64,000 bases of DNA from Bryobacteraceae bacterium (lineage in GTDB: Bacteria; Acidobacteriota; Terriglobia; Bryobacterales; Bryobacteraceae), in the NCBI GenBank assembly GCA_023384675.1, contig JAHDVK010000002.1, forward strand, positions 62,001 to 126,000, in the 5' to 3' direction. Shown in pieces: positions 35,979 to 43,851 of this stretch (its first letter is position 1; each line of letters begins with the position of its first letter). Under the pieces are notes generated by a model. The model searched no databases. It was not told the DNA's origin and worked only from the letters and a program-made list of their open reading frames with translations. The position numbers were made by a program, and so were the translations under genes.

Positions 35979-36779
35979 GTGGCTCCTCTTCTGCTCGCCT
36001 TTGTGCTCACTTCCCCCGTGGCGCTGGACCGCGCCTTCGACCGGCTCTACAACTTCGACTTCGACCAGGCCGACCGGATCCTCGCTTCCCATCTGAATGC
36101 GGCGCCGGACGACCATTTCGCCCGCTGCATTCAGGCCTCCTCGCTGCTGTTCCGCGAACTCGACCGGTTGGCGATTCTGGAAAGCGAATTCTTCGCCGAC
36201 GACGAACGGATTAAGGATAAGAAAAAGCTCAAGCCCGACCCCGCCCTGCGCGCGCGTCTCTTCGCCGCGGTGGAGAAGGCGCGCGCGGCGGCAGGCGCCG
36301 CTCTGAAGAATAACCCCGAGGATGCCGATGCCATGTTCAGCATGGCGCTTTCGCTCGGTATCCAGACGGACTATCTGGCGCTGGTCGAAAAACGGCAACT
36401 GGGCAGCCTGAGCTACGCGAAGCAGTCGCAGTCCTGGGCGGCGCGCGCGCTGCGCCTGAACCCGGGCCTGCACGACGCCTATCTGACGCCCGGCATCAGC
36501 GAATACCTGATGGGCAGCCTGCCGTTTTTCGTCCGCTGGTTTGTGCGGATGGAGGATGTGGATGGCGACAAGCAGAAAGCGATCCGCAATTTGAACCGTG
36601 TGGCGGCCGACGGACGCTATCTGGGGCCTTTCGCGCGCATCCTGTTGGCGCTGATATACTTAAGAGAGAAAGAGCCAGCCGCGTCCCACGCGCAACTGGC
36701 CCGCCTGGCCCGCGATTATCCTGAGAATCCGCTGATTCGGAAGGAACTCGTCAAGGCCGGCAAGCTCCTCACTAAATGA
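35979..36779 (+). CDS. TPR-like secreted protein, tandem paralogue 1
   Basis: A 266-residue protein, GTG start, with a short hydrophobic N-terminus (MAPLLLAFVLTSPVAL) that may act as a signal. The body is helical with TPR-like pairs: FDRLYNFDFDQADRIL, a K-K-K-L-K-P-D-P linker, LHDAYLTPGISEYLMGSLPF, and a final AQLARLARDYPENPLIRKEL. No enzyme motif is visible. It shares its whole layout with the following gene, which it overlaps by 4 bases. It follows glnE by 23 bases. Confidence 0.65.
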   Translation: MAPLLLAFVLTSPVALDRAFDRLYNFDFDQADRILASHLNAAPDDHFARCIQASSLLFRELDRLAILESEFFADDERIKDKKKLKPDPALRARLFAAVEKARAAAGAALKNNPEDADAMFSMALSLGIQTDYLALVEKRQLGSLSYAKQSQSWAARALRLNPGLHDAYLTPGISEYLMGSLPFFVRWFVRMEDVDGDKQKAIRNLNRVAADGRYLGPFARILLALIYLREKEPAASHAQLARLARDYPENPLIRKELVKAGKLLTK

Positions 36780-37609
36780 TGAAGTTCCTTACTCTCACCG
36801 GGCTTCTGCTCGTATCCTTCGCCGCCTGCGCGGCCGCCAGCCGCCCCGATGCCGCTCCGCGCGTCGAGGAGGCCTTCCGGCGTTTATACAGCTTCGATTT
36901 CCCCGGTTCCGAGGCCGCCGCGCGGCAGTATATCGCGGCGAACCGGGAGTGCCCCCTGGGGCATGGCGTGCTGGCCGCCGGCTATCTGTTTTCGGAATTG
37001 AACCGGCTGGACGCGCTGAGTTCGCCCATCAGCGAACAAAAGGTGAAAAACGCGAAGGCGCTGAAGCCTGACCCGGCTGTGCGCGCCGCTTTCTGGCGCG
37101 CTGCCGGTGATGCGGACCGGCACGCCCACGCGCTTCTGGAAGCCGATCCGAAGGACCGCCGCGCGCTGGCGGCCCTGGCCATCTCCTCCGGATTGAAGCG
37201 CGATTACCTCGCCCTGATCGACAAGAAGCTGCGGCAGAGCATGGATCACATCAAGGAGGCGCAGGCCTGGTCCACCCGGCTTCTCACCGTGGATCCGCAG
37301 GCGCACGACGCCTACCTCAACACCGGCTTCAGCGAGTATTTGCTTGGGAATTTCCCGTTCTACCTGCGCTGGGTGGTGAAGATCGAAGGTGTGGAGGGCG
37401 ACAAAGAGAAAGGTCTCCGGCAACTGGAGATCGCCGCGCGGTCGGGTTCGTTGATGAAGCCATTCGCGCAATTGCTTCTCGCCAGCTTTTACCAGCGGGA
37501 AGGCCGGCCATCGGAAAGCGTCCGTCTGCTCAGTGCGCTGCTGGCCGAATATCCGGAAAATCAGGTGGTGCGGCGCGAACTGGATAAGCTGCGTCAGCTC
37601 TCTGACTGA
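36776..37609 (+). CDS. TPR-like secreted protein, tandem paralogue 2 (possible lipoprotein)
   Basis: A 277-residue paralogue of the preceding gene: FRRLYSFDFPGSEAAAR, K-A-L-K-P-D-P, AHDAYLNTGFSEYLLGNFPF, ALLAEYPENQVVRREL. The N-terminus (LLLVSFAAC) looks like an imperfect lipobox, so it may be a lipoprotein. Start overlaps the previous stop (ATGA). Its own stop overlaps the convergent HD-domain gene by 16 bases. Role unknown; TPR-like proteins of this length often serve as protein-protein scaffolds. Confidence 0.65.
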   Translation: MMKFLTLTGLLLVSFAACAAASRPDAAPRVEEAFRRLYSFDFPGSEAAARQYIAANRECPLGHGVLAAGYLFSELNRLDALSSPISEQKVKNAKALKPDPAVRAAFWRAAGDADRHAHALLEADPKDRRALAALAISSGLKRDYLALIDKKLRQSMDHIKEAQAWSTRLLTVDPQAHDAYLNTGFSEYLLGNFPFYLRWVVKIEGVEGDKEKGLRQLEIAARSGSLMKPFAQLLLASFYQREGRPSESVRLLSALLAEYPENQVVRRELDKLRQLSD

Positions 37610-38187
37610 GGCAGTCCCGCAAGGCCGAGTTCCACGGCGCGATCCTTCATGGCTTCGATGCAGAAGGCGATGTGCTCGTCGAGGTCCACGCCCAGTTCCG
37701 CCGCGCCCTGGAGGATGTCCTCCCGGTTTACCGCTCGCGCGAAGGCCTTGTCTTTCATCTTCTTACGCACGCCGCGGGCGTCCACTTCGTGAATGGAACG
37801 CCCGGGCTTCACATAGCTCACGGCAGTGAGAAAGCCGGCTAGTTCATCGCAGGCAAACAGTGTCTTCTCCAGCAGGGATTCGCGCGCCACGCCCGAATAC
37901 TGGGCGTGAGAAAGGATCGCCCGCCGGATCTCCTCCTCCACGCCGCGTTCCTTGAGAATCGCCTCGCCTTTCAAAGGATGATCAGGCGCCCGGGGATGGA
38001 TCTCCCAATCGAAATCGTGCAGCAGCGCGGTGATCGACCACTTCTCTTCGTCGGCATCGGCGCGTCCTTGTTGCCGGAAGTGCTTCGCGTAAGCATGGAC
38101 GCAGGCCTCCACGGCCAGCGCGTGCCGCCGCAGCGCATCGCTTTGAACAAACTCGCAGACGATCTCCCAAGCCTCGGCCCGTGTCAT
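37594..38187 (-). CDS. HD-domain hydrolase-like protein
   Basis: A 197-residue cytoplasmic protein from ATG 38187. The HD metal site is visible as H (RRHALAVEACVHAYA, near residue 22), then LLHDFDWEIHP with the paired H-D (near residue 56), and later ILSHAQYSG (near 92) plus a distal Asp in CDELAGF. HD proteins hydrolyse nucleotides or other phosphoesters; this small HDIG-like group is widespread in soil bacteria but lacks a firm substrate. It is convergent with the TPR pair and divergent from the tRNA gene. Confidence 0.75.
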   Translation of the reverse strand: MTRAEAWEIVCEFVQSDALRRHALAVEACVHAYAKHFRQQGRADADEEKWSITALLHDFDWEIHPRAPDHPLKGEAILKERGVEEEIRRAILSHAQYSGVARESLLEKTLFACDELAGFLTAVSYVKPGRSIHEVDARGVRKKMKDKAFARAVNREDILQGAAELGVDLDEHIAFCIEAMKDRAVELGLAGLPQSES

Positions 38188-38250
38188 GCATCCCAAGTTA
38201 CACCATTGAGAAGGCTTGCGGCCCGTGGTATCCTGTGAGTGTCTCAGGAT

Positions 38251-38326
38251 GGGCCTGTGGCGCAGTTGGGAGCGCGCTTCCATGGCATGGAAGAGGTCGT
38301 CGGTTCGAACCCGACCAGGTCCACCA
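38251..38326 (+). tRNA. tRNA-Ala (anticodon GGC)
   Basis: 76 bases fold into a complete cloverleaf. The 7-bp acceptor stem is GGGCCTG/CAGGTCC (one G-U), the D stem GCGC/GCGC and the anticodon stem CTTCC/GGAAG with loop ATGGCAT (anticodon GGC). The T arm is GTCGG-TTCGAAC-CCGAC, and the CCA end is encoded. It reads GCC/GCU alanine codons. Its 3' half is duplicated at 40206-40249, marking it as an integration site. Confidence 0.95.
38280..38326 (+). repeat. Attachment-site-like repeat, left copy (tRNA 3' half)
   Basis: The 47 bases from the anticodon arm to the CCA end recur at 40206-40249 with a single 3-base deletion and otherwise exact identity. Direct repeats of a tRNA 3' end are the usual footprint of site-specific integration. 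Confidence 0.75.
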
Positions 38327-38433
38327 AATCCCCCTGAAAATCCCAATGAAGGCCGCTGCGCCACGAATTGGGGCACTCCTGCCTCCGGATGACATGGCCG
38401 CCGCCTACCAGAGCGGCGCAACCCTGGCGCTCC

Positions 38434-38453
38434 ATACGGCATAGCCGTATAAT
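38434..38453 (+). promoter_or_regulatory. Toxin-antitoxin operator palindrome overlapping a TATAAT -10 box
   Basis: ATACGGC-ATA-GCCGTAT (38434-38450) is an exact inverted repeat. It overlaps the consensus -10 hexamer TATAAT at 38448-38453. No clear -35 was found. The layout fits autoregulation by the HigA-like antitoxin. The expected transcript start would fall at or next to the toxin's GTG codon at 38460. Confidence 0.55.
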
Positions 38454-38459
38454 GATCTC

Positions 38460-38792
38460 GTGCGACGGGTCATCCGAAGCAGCCGCTATGAACGGGCCGC
38501 CGCCCGCCTGTTGCGGCCTTCGGTGCTGCTGGAGATGGAGGAATCGATCGCCGCGGAGCCCGAGCGCCATAAGCTCGTTCCCAGCACGGGTGGCTTTCGG
38601 AAGGCACGGTGGCGCCGTCCCGGCGGTGGGAAGAGTGGTGGCGTGCGAGTGATCTACTATTACCTGGTTCGCCCAGACCTGATCTTCCTCGCTGACCTGT
38701 ACCCGAAGAACGAGAAGGAGAACTTGACCCATGCGGAAAGAAACGAGCTCCAGAAAATCGCCTCGGAAATCCAGCGCGACTTCGGTGCCTAA
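38460..38792 (+). CDS. RelE/HigB-like type II toxin
   Basis: A 110-residue basic protein. Core motifs are GGFRKARWRRPGGGKSGGVR (near residues 44-63) and IYYYLVRPDLIFLADLYPKN, followed by an E-R-N-E-L-Q-K-I tail, all characteristic of the HigB2/RelE-like ribosome-dependent mRNA interferase group. GTG 38460 is the only reasonable start. The antitoxin frame begins inside this gene (62-base overlap), as is usual for toxin-first HigBA loci. It lies in the tRNA-bounded island. Confidence 0.8.
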   Translation: MRRVIRSSRYERAAARLLRPSVLLEMEESIAAEPERHKLVPSTGGFRKARWRRPGGGKSGGVRVIYYYLVRPDLIFLADLYPKNEKENLTHAERNELQKIASEIQRDFGA

Positions 38793-39105
38793 GCCCCGGC
38801 GCCCGGCCGATGCCCCGCTCGGGGAGCGCCTCCTCGACTCGATGAAAGAACTGCGGGCGCATCTGCGAGGCGAGATTCAACTGAGCGAGACTGTTTACCA
38901 CGTCCCGCCCGAGACGGACGTGCGGGCGCTCCGCGAGACGCTCGGGCTATCGCAAACGGACTTCGCCGCCCTGTTTGGATTCAATGTGCGGTCGCTCCAG
39001 GACTGGGAGCAAGGCCGCCGGCGGCCGGAGATCCCCATCCGGGCCTACCTGGCCGTCATCCAACGCGACCCGGAGGCGGTCATCCGGGCTTTGCACGCCG
39101 CTTGA
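38731..39105 (+). CDS. HigA-like XRE-family antitoxin
   Basis: A 124-residue protein. The first 40 residues are basic and overlap the toxin gene. The helix-turn-helix lies at about residues 72-105 (LRETLGLSQTDFAALFGFNV, then RSLQDWEQGRRRP), a standard XRE fold with the conserved WEQGRRRP. It should neutralise the upstream toxin and repress the operon through the palindrome at 38434-38450 (inference). Confidence 0.8.
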   Translation: MRKETSSRKSPRKSSATSVPKPRRPADAPLGERLLDSMKELRAHLRGEIQLSETVYHVPPETDVRALRETLGLSQTDFAALFGFNVRSLQDWEQGRRRPEIPIRAYLAVIQRDPEAVIRALHAA

Positions 39106-39171
39106 GGCGGAGAGAAGCGGGCAGGGCGGATTCGGCCGCACACGACGGGACTCGGATTGACGCGACTGTGG

Positions 39172-39860
39172 CTAACGGATCTTCGCGCCCTTCGCGAGGT
39201 TATGCCGAGCGCACAGCAGTTGAACGTTTTCGACCTTGATCGATGTGCCACCCAGGGAGTATGGGAGGTCGTGCTCGAAGTGCAGTTCGTCGGCTGCGCC
39301 ACACATGACGCACTTCCCGCCGTCACGTTTCCAGACCTGCATTTTAACGGAGGTGGGGATGATTCGCCGGCGTTCCCTCTTGACACCGCCGAGTGGCAGT
39401 GCGCACTCAGTACCTTCCACTGCGGTCAACTTGAACTTGAAGACCATGCGCTGGCCATCTCGTTCGCGCCAGGCGTCCACCAGGTGGAAAACGCCGTTGT
39501 AAGACCAGATTCCTGGGCGGATCTTTTCGTATACCCTGACCGGCCTGGGAGCGGCACCCGCGCTCTTGCATTGGAGTGCGGAACGATAGACTTCCCATTC
39601 TCGGTTACCATGCCCGACGGAGTACGCTCTGGCTGATCGAGTTTTTTGGGATCGGGCAGATCATGAGATCGCGGAGCATCATGCCCCTCGTAGATCACGG
39701 TTGATCCGTCGTCCTCGAACCGGTCACGGTACGGAGCGTTAGGGTGTACTGACATCAGGATTACCGAGTAGTCTTCTCTTAGGTCGAAGTTCATGCCGCG
39801 TTGAAGGCTTGACGCTTCACGCCGGCACATTTCGATGTAGGAGAGGATTTCGTTTTCCAT
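39172..39860 (-). pseudogene. SRA-HNH modification-dependent restriction endonuclease, frameshifted
   Basis: The N-terminal frame (ATG 39860) encodes an SRA/YDG-like start: REDYSVILMSVHPNAPYRDR, EDDGSTVIYEGHDAPR, then TPSGMVTENGK. The frame then loses protein character. The next frame continues the same domain (VYRSALQCKSAGAAPRPVRV, YEKIRPGIWSYNGVFHLVDA, GQRMVFKFKL) and ends in an HNH nuclease (WKRDGGKCVMCG, HFEHDLPYSLGG, ENVQLLCARHN). One missing A at about 39589-39592 explains the break; restoring it gives 229 residues. Such SRA-HNH enzymes cut DNA carrying modified cytosines (type IV restriction). It is probably inactive as it stands. Confidence 0.65.
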
Positions 39861-40205
39861 CCTCGACCATCAATTGTACTCGCAGAAGTTGGGGCGATAC
39901 CCTGCCGGTACGTTCCGTTCACGTCCTGGCCACCACCACGGGACTCATGCGGGCCATCTGCAATATAAGAAGACCCTTTTCTTCGTCCTGCACGAGGAAT
40001 CGGGTAGGCGGATTCGACCGCGCGCGTGCGTGAGGACTGCGGGCAGCGACCTGAGGTCCCGGCCGCGACCACGCGTCTCGAAAGGTGGACCTTTTGAGGT
40101 CCAGACACGCATGGAAGAGCGCGTGAGGTCCAAATGCGGTCCAAAACGTCGTCGCGGAAGTCTTTTGTTTCTTGTAAGACCGGCTGTGAGCGATTGACTT
40201 TGAGG
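39861..40205. other. Island segment without a recognisable gene
   Basis: About 345 bases of lower GC between the broken nuclease and the right attachment-like repeat. Several short open frames exist but none has a recognisable motif or ribosome site. No integrase was found. Confidence 0.45.
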
Positions 40206-40249
40206 CCATGGCATGGAAGACGTCGGTTCGAACCCGACCAGGTCCACCA
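40206..40249 (+). repeat. Attachment-site-like repeat, right copy
   Basis: 44 bases match the 3' half of tRNA-Ala (38280-38326), lacking three bases between the anticodon and T arms. It cannot form a tRNA by itself. It ends 6 bases before the end of the archaemetzincin gene and marks the right boundary of the island. Confidence 0.75.
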
Positions 40250-40255
40250 ATCCCC

Positions 40256-40834
40256 TTACATCAATCCGCCCCAGCGCTTCTCCCGCCGCCGCTCCGGTAC
40301 GCCGTTCTTCGTTAACTGCCGCCGGCAGGATGCGCAGTAACCCGCGTCCTTCACATCCAGCTTCGAGACCGCGTGCGAACTCACCATCACGCAACGCCAG
40401 TCGTCGCAATGCCGCAATCCCTGTGTGTGCCCCAATTCGTGCAGCGCTTCCTTGAGAAGCCGCTCCTCCAGCCTGCTCAGATCCGGCGGCAGCCCATAGA
40501 ATTCCTCCCGCAGACGCGCCAGCGAGACCAGCGCCGCCCGCCCCGGCATCTGTGCCTCCCCGAAGACGAACGTCAGCACGGGCACATACAAGTCGGCATC
40601 CGTGATGCCCAGCAGCGCAATTCCTTCAGGCAGCGGCGCCTGCGCCAGCCGCGCCAGCAGCGCCGTCGAATAAGTCTGCTGGCGAAGCGGATCGAAGGCG
40701 AAGCGGCCATCAAACTCCTCGGTGGTGACATGACAGGACACCCCCAGCCGCTTCGCCAGTCCCGCCGAAAGCAGGTCCAGCACCCCCAGCGCGGGCGCCG
40801 GCGTCACGCGCATCAGGTGAACGCCCCGCAGCAC
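40256..40834 (-). CDS. amzA: Archaemetzincin-type zinc metallopeptidase
   Basis: A 192-residue protein (GTG 40834; ATG 40813 also possible). The zinc-binding site is HELGHTQGLRHC near residue 132. It is followed by C-V-M and then C-A-S-C, reproducing the archaemetzincin pattern of an extended HExxHxxGxxHC site plus a second cysteine cluster. Peptidase family M54; physiological substrates are unknown in bacteria. It lies 15 bases downstream of the NtrC-type regulator gene on the same strand and is probably the last gene of that operon. Confidence 0.88.
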   Translation of the reverse strand: MLRGVHLMRVTPAPALGVLDLLSAGLAKRLGVSCHVTTEEFDGRFAFDPLRQQTYSTALLARLAQAPLPEGIALLGITDADLYVPVLTFVFGEAQMPGRAALVSLARLREEFYGLPPDLSRLEERLLKEALHELGHTQGLRHCDDWRCVMVSSHAVSKLDVKDAGYCASCRRQLTKNGVPERRREKRWGGLM

Positions 40835-40849
40835 CGCCCGCGGCCTCCG

Positions 40850-42211
40850 CTACTCCCGCGCCGCCGCGCCCGCGCTCTCCCCGCGCAGGCTGTACCGCTT
40901 GATCTTGTTGTAGAGTGTCGTCCGGTCGATCCCCAGCACCCGGGCCGACCGCGACAGATTCCAACCGCTCTCGGTCAGCACGCGCTCGATGTGCGCTTTT
41001 TCGATGTCCTCCAGCCGCCGGCCGTCCGCCCCGGCCACCGGGTGTGACTGAAATGGGAAATCCTCCGGCTGCAGCTCCGGTTCGCGATTGATCAGCAGCG
41101 CCCGCTCGATCGCATTCTCCAATTCGCGCACATTGCCCGGCCAGTCGTAATCCATGACTAATTCCAGCGCCCGCGGCGACATTTTTTGCGGCGGCCGGTT
41201 CATCTGCTGCGAGAACTTCTGCAGAAAATGATTGGCAAGCAGAGGAATATCCTCCCGCCGCGCCCGCAGCGGCGGGATCTCGATCGCGAACACATTCAAC
41301 CGGTAATACAGATCGGGCCGGAATTTCTTTTCCTCCACCAGCGTTTCCAGCCGCTTGTTCGTAGCCGCAATCGCCCGGAAATCCACCTTCACCGGATGCG
41401 AATCGCCCACCCGGATAATCTCCTTTTCCTGCAATACCCGCAACAGGTCGGTCTGTGTCCGCAGGCTGATGTCGGCAATCTCGTCCAGAAACACCGTGCC
41501 TCCCTCGGCCACCTCGAACTTCCCCTTCTTGCGCGCCTGGGCTCCGGTAAATGCGCCCTTCTCGTGCCCGAACAGCTCGCTCTCCAGCAGCGTCTCGGTC
41601 AGCGCGCCGCAATGGATCACTACCATCGGATTGAACCGCCGCGGACTGGCCGCGTGGATCGCCCGCGCCACGACCTCCTTGCCCGTGCCGCTTTCGCCCG
41701 TGATCAACACCGTCGCGTCCGTGGGCGCCACCGTCTCCACGAGCTCCACCACGCGCTTCATCGCCGGGCTTTGGCCGATCAACGACGTCTCAGGGAAGAT
41801 CTGCTTCAGATTCTCACGCAGCCTCACCACCTCGCGCGCCGCCGACCGGTGCGAAATGGCGTTCGACACCAGATGCACCAGTTCGTCCGGGTCGAACGGC
41901 TTCGTGATGTAATCATACGCGCCGTTTTTCAACGCCTTCACCGCGGTCTCCACGCTCGCGTAGCCGGTCATGATAATCACCGGCATCTCGGCGTCGGCCT
42001 CTTTCAGCCGCGCCTGCAACTCGATTCCGTCCACTCCCGGCATCTTGATGTCCACCAGCGCGAGGTCAAACCGGTCGCCGGCCATCTTCTCCAGGGCCTG
42101 GTGCGCCCCAGGACAGATCTCCACCTCGAACCCTTCGCTCTCGAACCACTTGCCGAGCGAATCGCGCACTACGGGGTCGTCGTCCACGATCAGAATATAC
42201 CCGGAAGTCAT
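40850..42211 (-). CDS. NtrC-family sigma-54-dependent response regulator
   Basis: A 453-residue protein with three domains. The receiver (1-120) has the acidic DDD pair, phospho-acceptor Asp in LALVDIKMPG (near residue 54) and K in ITKPFDP. The AAA+ domain (about 140-380) has Walker A GESGTGKE, the sigma-54-contacting GAFTGA loop and Walker B GGTVFLDEI. The C-terminal Fis-type helix-turn-helix is LSRSARVLGIDRTTLYNKIK. It activates sigma-54 promoters when phosphorylated. Overlaps the kinase gene by 4 bases. Its likely targets are the promoter at 46581-46597 and the inverted repeats at 46663 and 46742 (inference). Confidence 0.93.
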   Translation of the reverse strand: MTSGYILIVDDDPVVRDSLGKWFESEGFEVEICPGAHQALEKMAGDRFDLALVDIKMPGVDGIELQARLKEADAEMPVIIMTGYASVETAVKALKNGAYDYITKPFDPDELVHLVSNAISHRSAAREVVRLRENLKQIFPETSLIGQSPAMKRVVELVETVAPTDATVLITGESGTGKEVVARAIHAASPRRFNPMVVIHCGALTETLLESELFGHEKGAFTGAQARKKGKFEVAEGGTVFLDEIADISLRTQTDLLRVLQEKEIIRVGDSHPVKVDFRAIAATNKRLETLVEEKKFRPDLYYRLNVFAIEIPPLRARREDIPLLANHFLQKFSQQMNRPPQKMSPRALELVMDYDWPGNVRELENAIERALLINREPELQPEDFPFQSHPVAGADGRRLEDIEKAHIERVLTESGWNLSRSARVLGIDRTTLYNKIKRYSLRGESAGAAARE

Positions 42212-43848
42212 GCTGTCTCTCCTTCCCGCTGCGCGGCTAGCGCGGCCGGCAACCGCACCGGCAACTCCACCATGAACGCGGCGCCCTCGCCCGGTTCGCT
42301 CTCCACTCTGAGCACGCCGCCGTGGCGATCCACAATTCCCTTCGCCACCGCCAGTCCCAGGCCCGTCCGGTGCTGGTGCTCCTTCGTGCTGAAGAAGGGC
42401 TCGAAGATCTTGCCGATCACGTCGGGAGCGATGCCCGGTCCGTTATCCCGGACCTCGATGCGCACGCCCTCGCCGCCCGGCGCGGCCGCCGTTCGCACCC
42501 GGATCTCGCCGCCCTGCCCAATAGCCTCGCTCGCGTTCGCCAGCAGAATGATGAGCACCTGTTGGATCTGTGCCTGGTCGCCCTGAATCTCCGGCAGATC
42601 GTCCGCTAACTGCTCGGCGAACTCGATCTGGTTCAAATCGAATTGATGCAGCATCAGCCGCGCCGCCTGCCTCACCACCGTGTTGACATTCACCGGCGTC
42701 AATTGCGGCGCCTTCTGGCGCGAGAACGCCAGCAGATTCTTCATCAGATCCCCGCAACGCCTGCTCTCGCGTTCGATGAGTTCGACATTCTCGCGCATCC
42801 GCGCCTTCGTCTTCTCGTCCACCTCCAGGCGGTCGATGTCCTTGAGCGTGAGCCGTGCGTAGGTCAACATCCCGAACAGCGGATTGTTCACCTCATGCGC
42901 CACCGTGGCGGCCAGCCGCCCGAGGCTCGCCATCTTCTCGCTGTTCAACATGCCGCGGTGCGCCGTCTCGAGCTCTTCGGTCTTCTGCTGGACACGCGAC
43001 TCCAGCGTGTCGGCCCATTCGCGGAGCTTCGCGTGCGTGCGGTGGATCTCGGCCGCCATGGCGTTAAAGCTGCGGCCCAGGATGCCGAATTCGTCGCGCG
43101 TATGGACGTGAATGCGGTGCGTGGTTTCGCCGCGCGCCAGCATCACCGTGGCTGCGAACAGCTCACGCATGGGCCGGTGGACCACCAGCCAGACGAACAG
43201 CAGGCTCAATACGCTCATCACGGCGGCGCTGGCCACGGTGAACAGCGCCATGCTGTTGCGGTGCTCGGCCAGTTGCCGGTCCACGCCGCTCAGATCCAGA
43301 TGCGCGTCGATCACGCCCAGAATCCGCCGTGACGGCGGATGCGCGTGGCAGGCCGCGTTGCTGCATTCGGGCTGATTTTCGATGGGACGGATCACGGCCA
43401 GCGTCCGCTGGCCGCCGGCGTTGCGGAAGATGCGGGCCCGGTCGCGCTGCGCCAGTTTGGTAAGCGGCTGAGCCTGTGCATGGCAGGCGTAACAGGCTTC
43501 GGCCGATTTGTCCACCATCGTGCCGGTCTCGCTCTCCTCGGTGGAGTGCTGCACCTGCCCGTCCTCGTTGATGATGCGGAGCCGCTGAATGCCCGGCTCC
43601 TTGCCGATGTCGCGGATCAGCGTGTAGAGCCGCTCGCGGTCGTTCTTCAGCATCGCGTCGTAGGCGCTGAAATGAACGATGTCCGCCACCCGCTCGGCCG
43701 ACAGCAGAACCAGCGCCTCCAGGTGACGCTGCTCCAGCCGTTGCTGGAAGAACCCGTAGATGCCGAAACAGGCCAAAACCGCCGCCACCAGCAGGACAGC
43801 CAGTTTCCCGGCCACGCTGATGCGCGGCCCTCCGGCGGCGGGCGCCAC
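42208..43848 (-). CDS. Membrane histidine kinase with two c-type haem motifs in its sensor domain
   Basis: A 546-residue protein. Membrane segments are at about 12-32 and 198-220, enclosing a periplasmic sensor. The sensor holds CYACH (near residue 118) and C-S-N-A-A-C-H (near 163), a CxxCH and a CxxxxCH haem-attachment motif. A HAMP domain follows (about 222-275), then HisKA with VAHEVNNPLFGM (His near 318) and HATPase with N box LLANASEAI, DNGPGIAPD and TGLGLA. It probably senses redox state or a haem ligand. The gene starts 3 bases after the HybB-like gene and is coupled to its response regulator. Confidence 0.88.
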   Translation of the reverse strand: MAPAAGGPRISVAGKLAVLLVAAVLACFGIYGFFQQRLEQRHLEALVLLSAERVADIVHFSAYDAMLKNDRERLYTLIRDIGKEPGIQRLRIINEDGQVQHSTEESETGTMVDKSAEACYACHAQAQPLTKLAQRDRARIFRNAGGQRTLAVIRPIENQPECSNAACHAHPPSRRILGVIDAHLDLSGVDRQLAEHRNSMALFTVASAAVMSVLSLLFVWLVVHRPMRELFAATVMLARGETTHRIHVHTRDEFGILGRSFNAMAAEIHRTHAKLREWADTLESRVQQKTEELETAHRGMLNSEKMASLGRLAATVAHEVNNPLFGMLTYARLTLKDIDRLEVDEKTKARMRENVELIERESRRCGDLMKNLLAFSRQKAPQLTPVNVNTVVRQAARLMLHQFDLNQIEFAEQLADDLPEIQGDQAQIQQVLIILLANASEAIGQGGEIRVRTAAAPGGEGVRIEVRDNGPGIAPDVIGKIFEPFFSTKEHQHRTGLGLAVAKGIVDRHGGVLRVESEPGEGAAFMVELPVRLPAALAAQREGETA

Positions 43849-43851
43849 GGC

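Noticed and set aside
39172-39480. Complete stand-alone HNH nuclease from the ATG at 39480
   Set aside because: The same frame upstream continues a recognisable SRA domain, so this ATG is internal to a longer, broken gene.
40206-40249. Second tRNA gene
   Set aside because: Only the 3' half is present, with a 3-base deletion; no acceptor 5' strand or D arm.
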